Assembly (NCBI RefSeq): GCF_000153825.1 | Contig: NZ_DS022299.1 | Span: forward strand, 186,001 to 250,000 | DNA length: 64,000 nucleotides | Reading direction: 5' to 3' | Origin: Synechococcus sp. RS9916 | Lineage (GTDB): Bacteria; Cyanobacteriota; Cyanobacteriia; PCC-6307; Cyanobiaceae | Shown here: positions 45,509 to 54,363 of the stretch, piece after piece | How positions within the stretch are numbered: the stretch's first letter is position 1 | Layout of the letters: every line of letters starts with the position of its first letter | The notes under the pieces: generated by a model | What the model was told of the DNA's origin: nothing | Database searches by the model: none | What the model saw: only the letters and a program-made list of their open reading frames with translations | Made by a program: the position numbers and the translations under genes

Positions 45509-45576
45509 CCACCCTGGTTGTTCGACCAACTGGGGTGGCGTCACGTAGCTTCCGCTACATGCTTTCGTGAGAGCAT
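45509..45576 (+). other. Three consecutive stem-loops in the ADO-AAR spacer
   Basis: CCACCC-T-GGTTG / CCAAC-T-GGGTGG (45509-45538), then GTAGC TTCC GCTAC (45545-45558), then ATGCTTT / AGAGCAT (45559-45576). They lie in the spacer between the ADO and AAR genes and end 62 bases before the AAR start. No T run follows, so they may be a processing or stability element or a weak attenuator. Function is inferred. Confidence 0.45.
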
Positions 45577-45638
45577 GGCGGCACCAGGCCTCAGCGGTTG
45601 CGGCCAGGGATCCTCAACCTGTTGATCGTCGGCGGTAC

Positions 45639-46679
45639 ATGTTTGGTCTGATCGGACACTCCACCAGCTTTGAGGCCGCAAGGCGCAAGGCCTCTGAGCT
45701 CGGGTTCGATCACATCGCCGAAGGTGATCTGGATGTTTGGTGCAGTGCGCCTCCCCAGCTTGTTGAGCACGTCGAGGTGACCAGCGCCACTGGCAAGACG
45801 ATCACCGGTGCCTACATTGATTCCTGCTTCGTGCCGGAGATGTTGAGCCGCTTCAAAACGGCGCGGCGCAAGGTGCTCAATGCGATGGAGCTGGCTCAGA
45901 AGAAGGGCATCAACATCACGGCTCTGGGGGGCTTCACCTCCATCATTTTCGAGAATTTCAACCTGCTGCAGCACCAGCATGTGCGCAGCACAACCTTGGA
46001 GTGGGAGCGGTTCACCACCGGCAACACCCACACCGCCTGGGTGATCAGTCGTCAGGTGGAGAACAACGCGCCCTTGCTGGGCATTGATCTGTCCTCAGCC
46101 AAGGTGGCCGTGGTTGGTGCCACCGGTGATATCGGCAGCGCTGTGTGCCGATGGCTTTCGCAGCGCACTGGTGTTGGTGAGTTGCTTTTGGTGGCACGCC
46201 AGCAACAGCCTTTGCTCGATCTTCAGCAGGAGCTTGGCGGTGGTCGCATCCTGAGTCTGGATGAGGCTTTGCCCGAGGCTGATGTGGTGGTGTGGGTGGC
46301 CAGCATGCCGCGCACGCTTGAAATCGATGCCGCATCGCTCCGTAAGCCCTGTTTGATGATTGATGGGGGCTACCCGAAGAACCTGGATGCCAAGGTCGCC
46401 AGTGCAGGGGTGCATGTGCTCAAGGGCGGCATTGTCGAGTTCGGCAGTGATATCGGCTGGTCGATGATGGAAATTGCTGAGATGGAGAAGCCTCAGCGCC
46501 AGATGTTTGCCTGTTTCGCAGAGGCAATGCTGCTTGACTTCGAGGAGTGCCACACCAACTTCAGTTGGGGGCGCAACAACATCACCCTTGAAAAAATGGA
46601 TTTCATCGGTGAAGCCTCTGTGAGACACGGGTTCTCCACCCTCAATCTCAACCCCCAGCCTCAGGCTGCCGTCGCCTGA
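45639..46679 (+). CDS. Long-chain acyl-ACP reductase (AAR)
   Basis: 346 residues from ATG 45639, starting [20 protein letters not shown]-dependent reduction of acyl-ACP to fatty aldehyde, feeding ADO upstream. The Rossmann nucleotide motif [15 protein letters not shown] lies near residue 160, and the candidate acyl-thioester Cys292 sits in [11 protein letters not shown]; the family's catalytic Cys is at the corresponding place. Frames upstream of 45639 are not family-like. The cluster continues with accA and a fatty-acid-type SDR, consistent with lipid metabolism. Confidence 0.95.
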   Translation: MFGLIGHSTSFEAARRKASELGFDHIAEGDLDVWCSAPPQLVEHVEVTSATGKTITGAYIDSCFVPEMLSRFKTARRKVLNAMELAQKKGINITALGGFTSIIFENFNLLQHQHVRSTTLEWERFTTGNTHTAWVISRQVENNAPLLGIDLSSAKVAVVGATGDIGSAVCRWLSQRTGVGELLLVARQQQPLLDLQQELGGGRILSLDEALPEADVVVWVASMPRTLEIDAASLRKPCLMIDGGYPKNLDAKVASAGVHVLKGGIVEFGSDIGWSMMEIAEMEKPQRQMFACFAEAMLLDFEECHTNFSWGRNNITLEKMDFIGEASVRHGFSTLNLNPQPQAAVA

Positions 46680-46701
46680 CTTTTTCTCCCCTAACGCTGC
46701 T

Positions 46702-47691
46702 ATGGCCCGTCGTCATCTGCTCGAATTCGAGAAGCCTCTGGTTGAACTGGAGCAGCAGATCGAGCAGATCCGCGAGCTGGCCCGCAGCTCTGAAGTGGAT
46801 GTGAGCCAGCAGCTTCTGCAGCTGGAAACCCTGGCCGCCCGCCGCCGAGAGGAGATTTTCTCCAATCTCACACCGGCGCAGAAAATTCAGGTGGCGCGGC
46901 ATCCCCATCGCCCCAGCACCCTGGATTACATCCAGATGTTCTGTGATGACTGGGTTGAGCTCCATGGCGATCGCCGCGGCAGCGATGATCAGGCGCTGGT
47001 GGGAGGCGTCGGTCGGATCGGTGACCGTTCCGTGCTGCTCTTGGGGCATCAGAAAGGGCGCGACACGAAAGAAAATGTCGCCCGCAACTTCGGCATGGCC
47101 ACCCCTGGCGGCTATCGCAAAGCCTTGCGGCTGATGGATCACGCCGATCGCTTCCGCCTGCCAATTCTGTCGTTCATCGACACCCCTGGTGCCTATGCGG
47201 GGCTGCTGGCCGAGGAGCAGGGTCAGGGTGAGGCGATTGCTGTAAACCTGCGCGAAATGTTCCGGTTGAGGGTGCCCATCATCGCCACGGTGATTGGCGA
47301 AGGTGGTTCCGGTGGTGCCCTCGGGATTGGTGTAGCGGATCGTCTGCTGATGTTCGAGCACAGCGTCTACACCGTGGCCAGCCCGGAAGCCTGTGCCTCG
47401 ATTCTCTGGCGTGATGCTGCAAAGGCTCCGGAAGCCGCCGCAGCTCTGCGGATCACTGGTCCGGATCTGCGCAGCCTGGGCGTCGTGGATGAAGTGCTGC
47501 CGGAGCCTGCTGGTGGCAACAACTGGGCTCCACTTCAGGCAGGCGAGGTGCTGCGAGAGGCCATTGAGCGCCATCTGAATGACCTCGACCGTCTGTCTGA
47601 ACAGGAGCTGCGCGATCAGCGCTACAGCAAGTTCCGTGCCATGGGTCGCGTGTTGACCGTTGGCTCAACAGAAAACGATCTGGCTGTTTAA
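46702..47691 (+). CDS. accA: Acetyl-CoA carboxylase carboxyltransferase subunit alpha
   Basis: Part of the multi-subunit enzyme making malonyl-CoA, the first step of fatty-acid synthesis. 329 residues with an N-terminal helical region ([22 protein letters not shown]) and [27 protein letters not shown]. The [32 protein letters not shown] block is followed by [37 protein letters not shown], the acetyl-CoA binding and crotonase-type oxyanion region. The ordering AAR-accA is usual in picocyanobacteria. Confidence 0.97.
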   Translation: MARRHLLEFEKPLVELEQQIEQIRELARSSEVDVSQQLLQLETLAARRREEIFSNLTPAQKIQVARHPHRPSTLDYIQMFCDDWVELHGDRRGSDDQALVGGVGRIGDRSVLLLGHQKGRDTKENVARNFGMATPGGYRKALRLMDHADRFRLPILSFIDTPGAYAGLLAEEQGQGEAIAVNLREMFRLRVPIIATVIGEGGSGGALGIGVADRLLMFEHSVYTVASPEACASILWRDAAKAPEAAAALRITGPDLRSLGVVDEVLPEPAGGNNWAPLQAGEVLREAIERHLNDLDRLSEQELRDQRYSKFRAMGRVLTVGSTENDLAV

Positions 47692-47715
47692 GGTCAATAA
47701 GTCTGCTGAGGCTCT

Positions 47716-48423
47716 TTGCCGTCTGTTCTGATTACCGGGGCGTCACGAGGCATTGGTCGGGCTGCTGCTTTGGCTTTTGCTCAAGCTGGCTGGGATCTGC
47801 TCTTGCTGTCTCGTAGCGAAGCCGCACTTCAAGCTCTCTCCTCCGAGATTGCCAGTCTTGGCCGTCGGGTGAGATTCCAAGCCTGTGATCTTGCCGATCC
47901 AGCGGCCATTGCACCTGCTGTGGAGCAACTCCTTAGCCATGGTCAACACCCTTCGGTGCTGATCAACAACGCAGGTGCGGCCTACACGGGTGATTTGCTG
48001 GCCATGCCGCTCGAACGGTGGCAGTGGTTGCTTCAGCTCAACCTCACGAGCGTGTTCCAGCTTTGCTCCGCTGTGGTTCCGTCCATGCGTGGTGCTGGCG
48101 GACTCGTGATCAACGTGAGCAGCCATGCTGCTCGCAACGCCTTTCCAAGCTGGGGTGCTTACTGCACCACCAAAGCTGCTCTTGCCAGTTTTACGCGCTG
48201 CTTGGCGGAGGAGGAGCGGGCCAACGGGATTCGTGCCTGCACCCTCACCCTTGGTGCAGTGGATTCGTCCCTCTGGGATTCCCCCACGGTCGACAGTTCC
48301 TTCGACCGGCGTGCCATGCTGCCACTCGAGCAAGCTTCTGCAGCACTTCTTCACCTTGCCGAGCAACCGGCCACCCAGGTGATTGAGGACCTCACCCTGA
48401 TGCCCGCTGTGGGCGCCTTTTAA
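47716..48423 (+). CDS. Short-chain dehydrogenase/reductase
   Basis: 235 residues, TTG start. Nucleotide-binding motif VLITGASRGIGRAAALAFAQAG at the N-terminus, NNAGAAYTG as the structural NNAG box, INVSSHAARNAFPSWGAYCTTKAALASF with the catalytic Ser, Tyr and Lys (YxxxK). It could serve fatty-acid or alcohol metabolism given its neighbours, but the substrate is not defined by sequence. It lies 24 bases after accA and 11 before folE on the same strand. Confidence 0.87.
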   Translation: MPSVLITGASRGIGRAAALAFAQAGWDLLLLSRSEAALQALSSEIASLGRRVRFQACDLADPAAIAPAVEQLLSHGQHPSVLINNAGAAYTGDLLAMPLERWQWLLQLNLTSVFQLCSAVVPSMRGAGGLVINVSSHAARNAFPSWGAYCTTKAALASFTRCLAEEERANGIRACTLTLGAVDSSLWDSPTVDSSFDRRAMLPLEQASAALLHLAEQPATQVIEDLTLMPAVGAF

Positions 48424-48434
48424 TTACGCCTTCA

Positions 48435-49190
48435 ATGACTTCAACGCTCCCAGCCACCAGTAACGGCCTCAGTGGCGGCAACGTGCAAGCTACGGACGGC
48501 GTCGTCCAGACCGTCTCGGCCCAGATCAGTGCCCGTCTGAAGGCAGCCGGTGTCTCGTTCCTGGCGAATGACAACATTGCCGACTTCATCCTTCCTGGAG
48601 AAATGCAGGCCCTCGAGGCCGAAGTAGGCGACCGTGTGCGTGATCTTCTGCGCAGCCTGGTGATCGATATCGAGAACGATCACAACACGGAGGAAACGGC
48701 CGAGCGCGTGGCTCGGATGTACCTGCACGAAGTGTTCAAGGGGCGTTACCACCAGCAGCCCAAGGTGGCCAGCTTCCCCAACGTCAAAGAGCTCGACGAG
48801 ATCTACACCGTTGGTCCGATCACCGTTCGCTCAGCTTGTTCACACCACCTGGTGCCGATCATGGGCAACTGCTGGATTGGCATCAAGCCTGGTAGCAGGG
48901 TGATCGGTCTCTCCAAGTTCACCCGCGTTGCCGATTGGGTGTTTTCCCGTCCTCATATCCAGGAGGAAGCGGTGATGATTTTGGCTGATGAGATCGAGCG
49001 CCTTTGTGAGCCCAAAGGACTTGGCATCATCGTGAAGGCTCAGCACTACTGCATGAAGTGGAGAGGTGTGCGCGAACCGCAAACCAGCATGGTGAATTCC
49101 GTGGTGCGTGGTGATTTCCGACACGACCCCAGCCTTAAGCAGGAGTTCTTTGAGCTGGTGCGTCAGCAAGAAGCCCTGCTGAGCACCTGA
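48435..49190 (+). CDS. folE: GTP cyclohydrolase I
   Basis: First step of folate and pterin synthesis. 251 residues with an N-terminal extension of about 40 residues before the conserved fold. Zinc-binding and catalytic blocks are PITVRSACSHHLVPIMGNCWIGIKPG (Cys, His, His) and IVKAQHYCMKWRGVREP (second Cys). EDVVIDIENDHNTEETAERVARMYLHEVFKG-like sequence marks the GTP site. It is the last gene of the run from the ADO gene. Confidence 0.96.
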   Translation: MTSTLPATSNGLSGGNVQATDGVVQTVSAQISARLKAAGVSFLANDNIADFILPGEMQALEAEVGDRVRDLLRSLVIDIENDHNTEETAERVARMYLHEVFKGRYHQQPKVASFPNVKELDEIYTVGPITVRSACSHHLVPIMGNCWIGIKPGSRVIGLSKFTRVADWVFSRPHIQEEAVMILADEIERLCEPKGLGIIVKAQHYCMKWRGVREPQTSMVNSVVRGDFRHDPSLKQEFFELVRQQEALLST

Positions 49191-49203
49191 GGCCTGCTGT
49201 CCG

Positions 49204-49719
49204 TTAGGGCCCCTCGATGGGGCCCACAGCATTGCTGTTGGTCTTCAGCACCTTGCCTTGATCCGTGGTCACTGTGAGCACGGCCATGACTGAGCTGCCA
49301 GCGTCGTCGGCATTGATCACGTAAGTCCGTTCGCCAGCGGAATCGATCAGTTGCCAGTGGCCTTTCGCGGAGCGTCGATACCAGTGGATCGTCAGCGTCT
49401 CGATTGTGCTGTCGTTGAACTCAAGCTCTGCTTTGAGAAGCGCTCTTTGACGTGCCTCACCGACCACCGCAAAGTGTTTCAGGCCCGCGATGGCCTGAAC
49501 GATCCGCCCCTCCGCTTGCTGGTCGCGAGTGATTTCGCCATCCAGCACCTGAATTTGTTGCTGGGGGGTGGCGGTTAAGCCCGGAACGCATTGAAGACTG
49601 CCATTCTCCAGTCGGCAGCCGGGGAGCATGCCCTGACCTCGCACCGCGCTGGTGGTGCTCAACAGCAGGCTCCCCGTGAGTGCCCAACCGATCAGCGCAC
49701 CTGCCGATCGCGTCTTCAT
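49204..49719 (-). CDS. Exported protein of unknown function
   Basis: 171 residues using ATG 49719 (an upstream ATG at 49788 gives a non-signal-like extension). It has a signal peptide (ALIGWALTGSLLLSTTSAVRG), then a mature domain with two Cys (GCRLENGSLQC), a helical segment and beta-rich sequence (LKHFAVVGEARQRALLKAELEF and TLTIHWYRRSAKGHWQLIDSAG). No known family was recognised. It converges with folE and lies downstream of trpF. Confidence 0.65.
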   Translation of the reverse strand: MKTRSAGALIGWALTGSLLLSTTSAVRGQGMLPGCRLENGSLQCVPGLTATPQQQIQVLDGEITRDQQAEGRIVQAIAGLKHFAVVGEARQRALLKAELEFNDSTIETLTIHWYRRSAKGHWQLIDSAGERTYVINADDAGSSVMAVLTVTTDQGKVLKTNSNAVGPIEGP

Positions 49720-49784
49720 CGGACTGGTTGGTTGGCCGCTGCGGGAGGACGGAAGAAAACGCACCATGGTGCTGGGGTCTTGGC

Positions 49785-50462
49785 TCAAGCTAGATCTGCT
49801 GTAGCAGTGGCCTCGATTAAGTCACGCACTTTGGTGAGGTCTTTGACGCCTGGTGCGGTCTCCAGCCGGCTGGAGGCATCGAGGCCGTCGGGACGCACCT
49901 GGCTGAGTAAGTCAGGAATCCATTCAGCACTGATCCCTCCTGCGAGCCACCAGGGCATGGCTGAAGGCAGCTGGCGTTCCAGTTGCTGAAGCCAGCTCAG
50001 CTCCAGTCGATGCCCCGTACCGCCAAGCTGTTCGGCACTCCAGGCATCCAGCAGCAGAGCATCCACGCAGGCTTCGTAGCGCTGCAGGCATTCGAGGTCT
50101 TGGGGTTGACGTAAGCGCAGGGCCTTCCACCAGCGGGTTTGCGGGTGGCGCTGGCGCAGGGTTGAACATCGCTCCGGTGTTTCGTTGCCATGAAGCTGCA
50201 CCACTGTGGGGATCCCCTCTCCCCTCAGCGCTTCGTTCAACTGGGCATCGTCGGCATCTGCCACCACCCACACCCGCTCCACACTGGGATGGTGGTGATG
50301 CAGATGGGCAAACAGGTCCCTGCGCTGCTGCTCAGGGATGAAACGGGGGGTGGCGGCGACACCGATCACGCCGATCGCTTTCGCCCCCATCGCTGCAATG
50401 GCGCAGGCTTGTTCGACGGTGGTCAGGCCGCAGATCTTGACGGCCACAGCTGAATCGTTCAT
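49785..50462 (-). CDS. trpF: Phosphoribosylanthranilate isomerase
   Basis: Third step specific to tryptophan synthesis. 225 residues, a (beta/alpha)8 barrel. KICGLTTVEQACAIAAMGAKAIGVI has the catalytic Cys near residue 11, VVQLHGNETPERCSTL is the middle block, LLLDAWSAEQLGGTGHRL supplies the acid Asp, and the C-terminal WLAGGI and GLDASSRLETAPGVKD bind phosphate. It stands alone, not in a trp operon, as is common in cyanobacteria. Confidence 0.95.
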   Translation of the reverse strand: MNDSAVAVKICGLTTVEQACAIAAMGAKAIGVIGVAATPRFIPEQQRRDLFAHLHHHHPSVERVWVVADADDAQLNEALRGEGIPTVVQLHGNETPERCSTLRQRHPQTRWWKALRLRQPQDLECLQRYEACVDALLLDAWSAEQLGGTGHRLELSWLQQLERQLPSAMPWWLAGGISAEWIPDLLSQVRPDGLDASSRLETAPGVKDLTKVRDLIEATATADLA

Positions 50463-50523
50463 GGATGGCTCCTGCAGCCCGTTGAAATGCAGTTTCTAGG
50501 ATTAGGAGGAAGAAGGCCCTGCT

Positions 50524-51825
50524 GTGGCCTCGCGGAGGAGTCCTGTGGGTGAAGGCTGGCAGCTGATGCGCATCCGGGGAATTCCCTTGCGGGTGCACCC
50601 CAGTTGGTTCCTGATCGTTTCCCTGATCACCGTGGTGGCCCAGCCCAACTGGTCATCCTTACCCGAGGTGCAGGCGCTGGGGGTTTGGAGTTCCTGGCTG
50701 TTCAGCCTGCTCACCGCGTTGCTTCTGTTCGTGTCCGTGCTGCTCCATGAGCTCGGTCATTCCCTGGTGGCGCTTCGAGAAGGCGTGCAGGTGCGCAGCA
50801 TCACGTTGTTCCTCCTGGGAGGCGTGGCCCGGGTGGAACGCGAATGCCCGACAGCCATGGGGGCCTTTCGGGTGGCTGCGGCCGGCCCATTGGTCAGTTT
50901 CGTTCTTGGGGCTGCTCTGCTGTTGGGCGTTCACTCCGCGGATCACATCAGCCCGATCCTGGGACGCCTGGTGTCAGAACTGGCGGTGGTCAATGTCGTT
51001 TTGGCGTTGTTCAACCTGCTTCCTGGCCTGCCCCTTGATGGGGGGTTGATCCTCAAGGCTCTGGTGTGGCACTTCACCGGCAGCCAACGCAAAGGCATTC
51101 AGGTGGCAACGGCCACCGGTCGTTTCCTCTCGCTGTTTGCGATTTTCATGGGGGTGTGGCTGTTCTTGGCCAAGGGAGGCGGCATCGGGGCGTTGTGGTT
51201 GGTGATGCTCGGTTGGTTCGGCCTGGGTGCATCCCGCAATCAAACCCAGGTGCTGATGCTGCAGAACGTTTTGCGCAAGCTCACGGTGCAGGCGGCCACG
51301 GCCCGGCGTTTCCGGGTGCTGGAGGCGGATCAGCCTCTGCGCCGTTTGAGTGAATTGCGCTTGGGCGGCCAACAGGAGGGGATCGACGGCGATGCTCGGC
51401 CGGCGGACTGGGTGTTGGTCACCCGTGGCGGTCGATGGTTGGGCACCATTGACGATGCGCCGTTGCGTGATCTGCCAGTTCAGCAATGGGATCGGCAGAT
51501 CCTGGCGGATCATCTGCAGCCGCTGGACACTCTTCCCTCGATTGCGGAAACCGAACCGTTGTGGAAAGCCGTGCCTGCCCTGGAAGCCAGTGCTCAAGGT
51601 CGCTTGCTGGTGATCAACCGCGCCGGATTGCCCGCTGGCACCCTGGAGAGGGGCGATGTGGGTGAGGCGGTTCTCAAGGCCCTCAATCTGCGCTTGCCGC
51701 CTCCAATGCTGGAGGCGGCCCGTCGTCAGAACGGCTATCCGTTCGGCTTACCCCTGGTGCAGGCCGTTGCGTCGATGCAGGCCTCAGGGTTGCTCGAGGA
51801 AGAGCCATCTCCAAAGACGCGATAA
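50524..51825 (+). CDS. Site-2-protease-type (M50) membrane metalloprotease
   Basis: 433 residues, GTG start. It begins IRGIPLRVHPSWFLIVSLITVVAQ, has the zinc motif LLHELGHSLVALREG near residue 76, then GGVARVERECPTAMGAFRVAAAGPLVSFVLG. The second active-site region NLLPGLPLDGGLILKAL contains the NxxPxxxxDG element. Multiple membrane helices precede a C-terminal soluble part of 170 residues that may be a degenerate CBS pair. Family members cleave membrane-bound regulators. Its last 91 bases overlap the convergent lipoate-ligase gene. Confidence 0.88.
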   Translation: MASRRSPVGEGWQLMRIRGIPLRVHPSWFLIVSLITVVAQPNWSSLPEVQALGVWSSWLFSLLTALLLFVSVLLHELGHSLVALREGVQVRSITLFLLGGVARVERECPTAMGAFRVAAAGPLVSFVLGAALLLGVHSADHISPILGRLVSELAVVNVVLALFNLLPGLPLDGGLILKALVWHFTGSQRKGIQVATATGRFLSLFAIFMGVWLFLAKGGGIGALWLVMLGWFGLGASRNQTQVLMLQNVLRKLTVQAATARRFRVLEADQPLRRLSELRLGGQQEGIDGDARPADWVLVTRGGRWLGTIDDAPLRDLPVQQWDRQILADHLQPLDTLPSIAETEPLWKAVPALEASAQGRLLVINRAGLPAGTLERGDVGEAVLKALNLRLPPPMLEAARRQNGYPFGLPLVQAVASMQASGLLEEEPSPKTR

Positions 51826-52577
51826 AGGCTCACTTGCTTCCTGATCTCATCCCATTGGGACGTCTCGAGCTGATGGGGCATCCAGCTCAGCCCAGGCCAG
51901 AGCAGCGGCAATGCGTCTTTCAGTGCGGCCACGATGGGCTCGCGGGTTAGGCCCTCTAGCGGTGATGGCGGGTCGCTCTGGAAGAGGTCTCGCCAGAGTG
52001 CGGCAGGAGGTTGCAGCACGATTTCACCATGCTGGAGCAGGTGCCCGCGGCGCCAGAACTGAGCGCTCCCAATGCGTTTGCTTCTGTTCCCATCCATCAG
52101 ATCAGCACTGGTGGAGCTGGCAAAGCAGTGCGCTGACCCCGCCGTCGCCTCGGCTTCTCCTGCCTGGAGTGTCACCCCCAGCTTCGCGAATCCTTCGACG
52201 AGCCACTGACTGGTGGCTTGATAGGCCTGCCGCCGGCTTCGTGGTGCATGGGGCCAGATCAGTGCGTAGGTCAGGCCGCCGGCATGAAGCACGCCCCCAC
52301 CACCACTGGGGCGTCGGACGCGCTGCAAAGCGCCTCTCTGCTCCAGCCTCGTCCAGCGACCAGGCAGCTCTTGCTGATGATGCCCCAGGGACAGCCAGGC
52401 CCCAGGCCAGGTGTAGAAGCGAAGCACCGGCGACGTCAGGGCTCCTTGCACGCATTGCTCCAGGAGCCAGGCATCGAGCGCCATCTGTTCAGGGCCTTGG
52501 AGCTCCAGCTGCGGCAACAGCAGGCCGCTGCGCGCTGGGGCGGGCGGGCAGGATGCATTGGTTGGCGTGATGGGCAT
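51735..52577 (-). CDS. Lipoate/octanoate protein-ligase-family protein
   Basis: 280 residues from ATG 52577; the start is not certain because the frame is open to 52649. Motifs of the biotin/lipoate A/B ligase family are visible: FYTWPGAWLSLGHHQQELP, RRPSGGGGVLHAGGLTYALIWP, and SKRIGSAQFWRRGHLLQHGEIVLQ, whose Lys binds the acyl group. CFASST precedes it and could supply the cysteine used by LipM-type octanoyltransferases. Substrate and step are inferred. It starts 8 bases inside the divergent TauE gene. Confidence 0.83.
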   Translation of the reverse strand: MPITPTNASCPPAPARSGLLLPQLELQGPEQMALDAWLLEQCVQGALTSPVLRFYTWPGAWLSLGHHQQELPGRWTRLEQRGALQRVRRPSGGGGVLHAGGLTYALIWPHAPRSRRQAYQATSQWLVEGFAKLGVTLQAGEAEATAGSAHCFASSTSADLMDGNRSKRIGSAQFWRRGHLLQHGEIVLQPPAALWRDLFQSDPPSPLEGLTREPIVAALKDALPLLWPGLSWMPHQLETSQWDEIRKQVSLYRVFGDGSSSSNPEACIDATACTRGKPNG

Positions 52578-53346
52578 GGAGCTGGGTGATCTGCTGGTGG
52601 CGGTGCCCCTCGGTCTCCTCGCCGGAGCCCTCGCAGGCCTGTTGGGCATTGGCGGCGGTCTGATTTTCGCGCCTTTGCTGCTGTGGATGGGGCTGCCGCC
52701 TCACCAGGCCCTGGCCACCAGCACATTTGCGATCGTTCCCACTGCCCTCGGTGGCACGGTCACCCACCTGCGTCAGCGCGCCATCCCAGCCCAGCAAGGC
52801 CTGGCGATCGGCCTGGCGGCCTTTCTATCGGCATTGCTGTTCAGCCAATTAGGTCGCTTCGCGGAGGGCTGGCATTTGTTGTTGCTCCAGTGCCTGATGT
52901 ATCTGGTGCTGACTGTGACGATCCGGGCCGAAACGGACGACGCTGAACTGCAAGCGTCACAGTCGCTGCCGTGGGCCGGTCTGATGCTGATCGGTGGTGT
53001 GGCCGGCCTGGCTGGCGGAATGCTCGGGTTGGGTGGCGGTTTGGTGATGGTGCCTCTGATGGTGCGCACGCTGGCGGTGCCCATTCGTCTGGCCATCCGC
53101 TTCAGCACCCTGGCGGTGGCCTGCTCGGCCTCGGCGGCCTCCTTGCAGTTTCTGGTGGAACAGCGTGGTGATCCCTCCATGGGCTTGTTGCTGGGGTTCA
53201 CGGCAGCCCTGGCTGCCCAGTGGAGTGCCTCCCGGTTGGATCGTGCGAAGCCCGGCACCCTGGCGGCTTTGCTGCGGGCCTTGGCGCTGATCCTTGCTCT
53301 CGACAGTGGCAGGCGTGCTCTTCAGCTCGCCTTGCATCTCAGCTGA
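52570..53346 (+). CDS. TauE/SafE-family anion permease
   Basis: 258 residues from ATG 52570; a TTG at 52558 is possible. A polytopic membrane protein with the glycine-rich loops of the family: LLAGALAGLLGIGGGLIFAPLLL near the N-terminus, repeated as GGVAGLAGGMLGLGGGLVMVPLM in the second half, showing the internal duplication. About eight helices. The family exports sulfite or sulfonate-type anions; the specific cargo is unknown. It diverges from the lipoate-ligase gene. Confidence 0.88.
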   Translation: MGMELGDLLVAVPLGLLAGALAGLLGIGGGLIFAPLLLWMGLPPHQALATSTFAIVPTALGGTVTHLRQRAIPAQQGLAIGLAAFLSALLFSQLGRFAEGWHLLLLQCLMYLVLTVTIRAETDDAELQASQSLPWAGLMLIGGVAGLAGGMLGLGGGLVMVPLMVRTLAVPIRLAIRFSTLAVACSASAASLQFLVEQRGDPSMGLLLGFTAALAAQWSASRLDRAKPGTLAALLRALALILALDSGRRALQLALHLS

Positions 53347-53353
53347 TTGTTGA

Positions 53354-54352
53354 TCAGTGAACCGTCCATGCGATCAGGGGCTGCAAGCCCAGGGCAACGA
53401 CCAGACTCACCACCAAGGCGACAGTTGCTTTCCCGAGGTCGCTCCCCATGCCTAGGAGCACAACGGTTCCACTGCGGGCGTTGTTCAACGCTTCCCACGG
53501 CTGCTTTCTGCTGAGCAGGGCCAATTCCCTCCCGGCCAAGACACCCAGAAACACCCAGGTGGTGCTGAGGGGAAAACTGCTGAGCAACCCCTGGGCGAGC
53601 AGACACAGCCCGAATACGCAATCAATCACCGTTGCAGAGCGCAGATCAGTGGTGTCGGTCTTGGATCGGATCACGGTCTGGATCGGCCCGCCCCCCAGAG
53701 CGATCAGGATGCAGAGCCCCAGGCAGAGGATCAGCGTGGTGCTGGCCATCGCTGGCCCGTTCAGCGTTCTCGGGAGATAGACAAAAATGTTGCCCATGTC
53801 CTGAACCATCCACAGGCTCCACAGAACTGCTGTGGAGCCCCACTGCAGGGCAAGCCAGATGGTGTTGATCGGAGCGCCACGCCGGGGGCTGCGCAACACC
53901 CAGCGTTCAAGCACCCAGAGCCCGAAGCCCCAGCTGATCAGTGCGATCACGAGGGCCAGCCCATAGCCGCAGATAGAGCTCTGGATCAGCCTGGTGCTTT
54001 GACTGGGAACGAAGCTCGACAACACCAAAAAGGAGGTGCTGACAGGGGCGCCCCAGGCTGTCAGGGCCAGGACGACAAGCGGTGGAATGACATAGACCCA
54101 GGTGAATGGGGCTGGCATGGGGAACAGGGCGAGTCGTCCCCAGGAGGGGTCGCCACCATGGACACGCCAACCCACTAGCAGCACCGCAGTGGTGATGGCG
54201 CTGATAAACGCCATCTGGATCCACTTCGGCGTCGTTCCGTCGTTGGATGTGATGTAGGTGCCCAGGGTCTGGAGGGAGTCGTTGGCCACCAAGGCATAGG
54301 CCGCGATCAGGAACCCGATCACCATCCAGAGGTTGATGGTTGCTCCCTCCAT
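53354..54352 (-). CDS. PiT-like inorganic phosphate transporter family membrane protein
   Basis: 332 residues with many transmembrane helices. LIAAYALVANDSLQTLGTYITSN corresponds to the PiT signature (ANDxxNxxGT), in altered form. GAPVSTSFLVLSSF matches the first GxPVSTTH element, and FPLSTTWVFLGVLAGRELAL the duplicated C-terminal one. Both repeats deviate at polar positions that carry substrate in PiT phosphate/sodium transporters, so transport of phosphate is not assured. It lies 11 bases downstream of the CRR6 gene on the same strand. Confidence 0.75.
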   Translation of the reverse strand: MEGATINLWMVIGFLIAAYALVANDSLQTLGTYITSNDGTTPKWIQMAFISAITTAVLLVGWRVHGGDPSWGRLALFPMPAPFTWVYVIPPLVVLALTAWGAPVSTSFLVLSSFVPSQSTRLIQSSICGYGLALVIALISWGFGLWVLERWVLRSPRRGAPINTIWLALQWGSTAVLWSLWMVQDMGNIFVYLPRTLNGPAMASTTLILCLGLCILIALGGGPIQTVIRSKTDTTDLRSATVIDCVFGLCLLAQGLLSSFPLSTTWVFLGVLAGRELALLSRKQPWEALNNARSGTVVLLGMGSDLGKATVALVVSLVVALGLQPLIAWTVH

Positions 54353-54363
54353 CGGCAGGCGGA

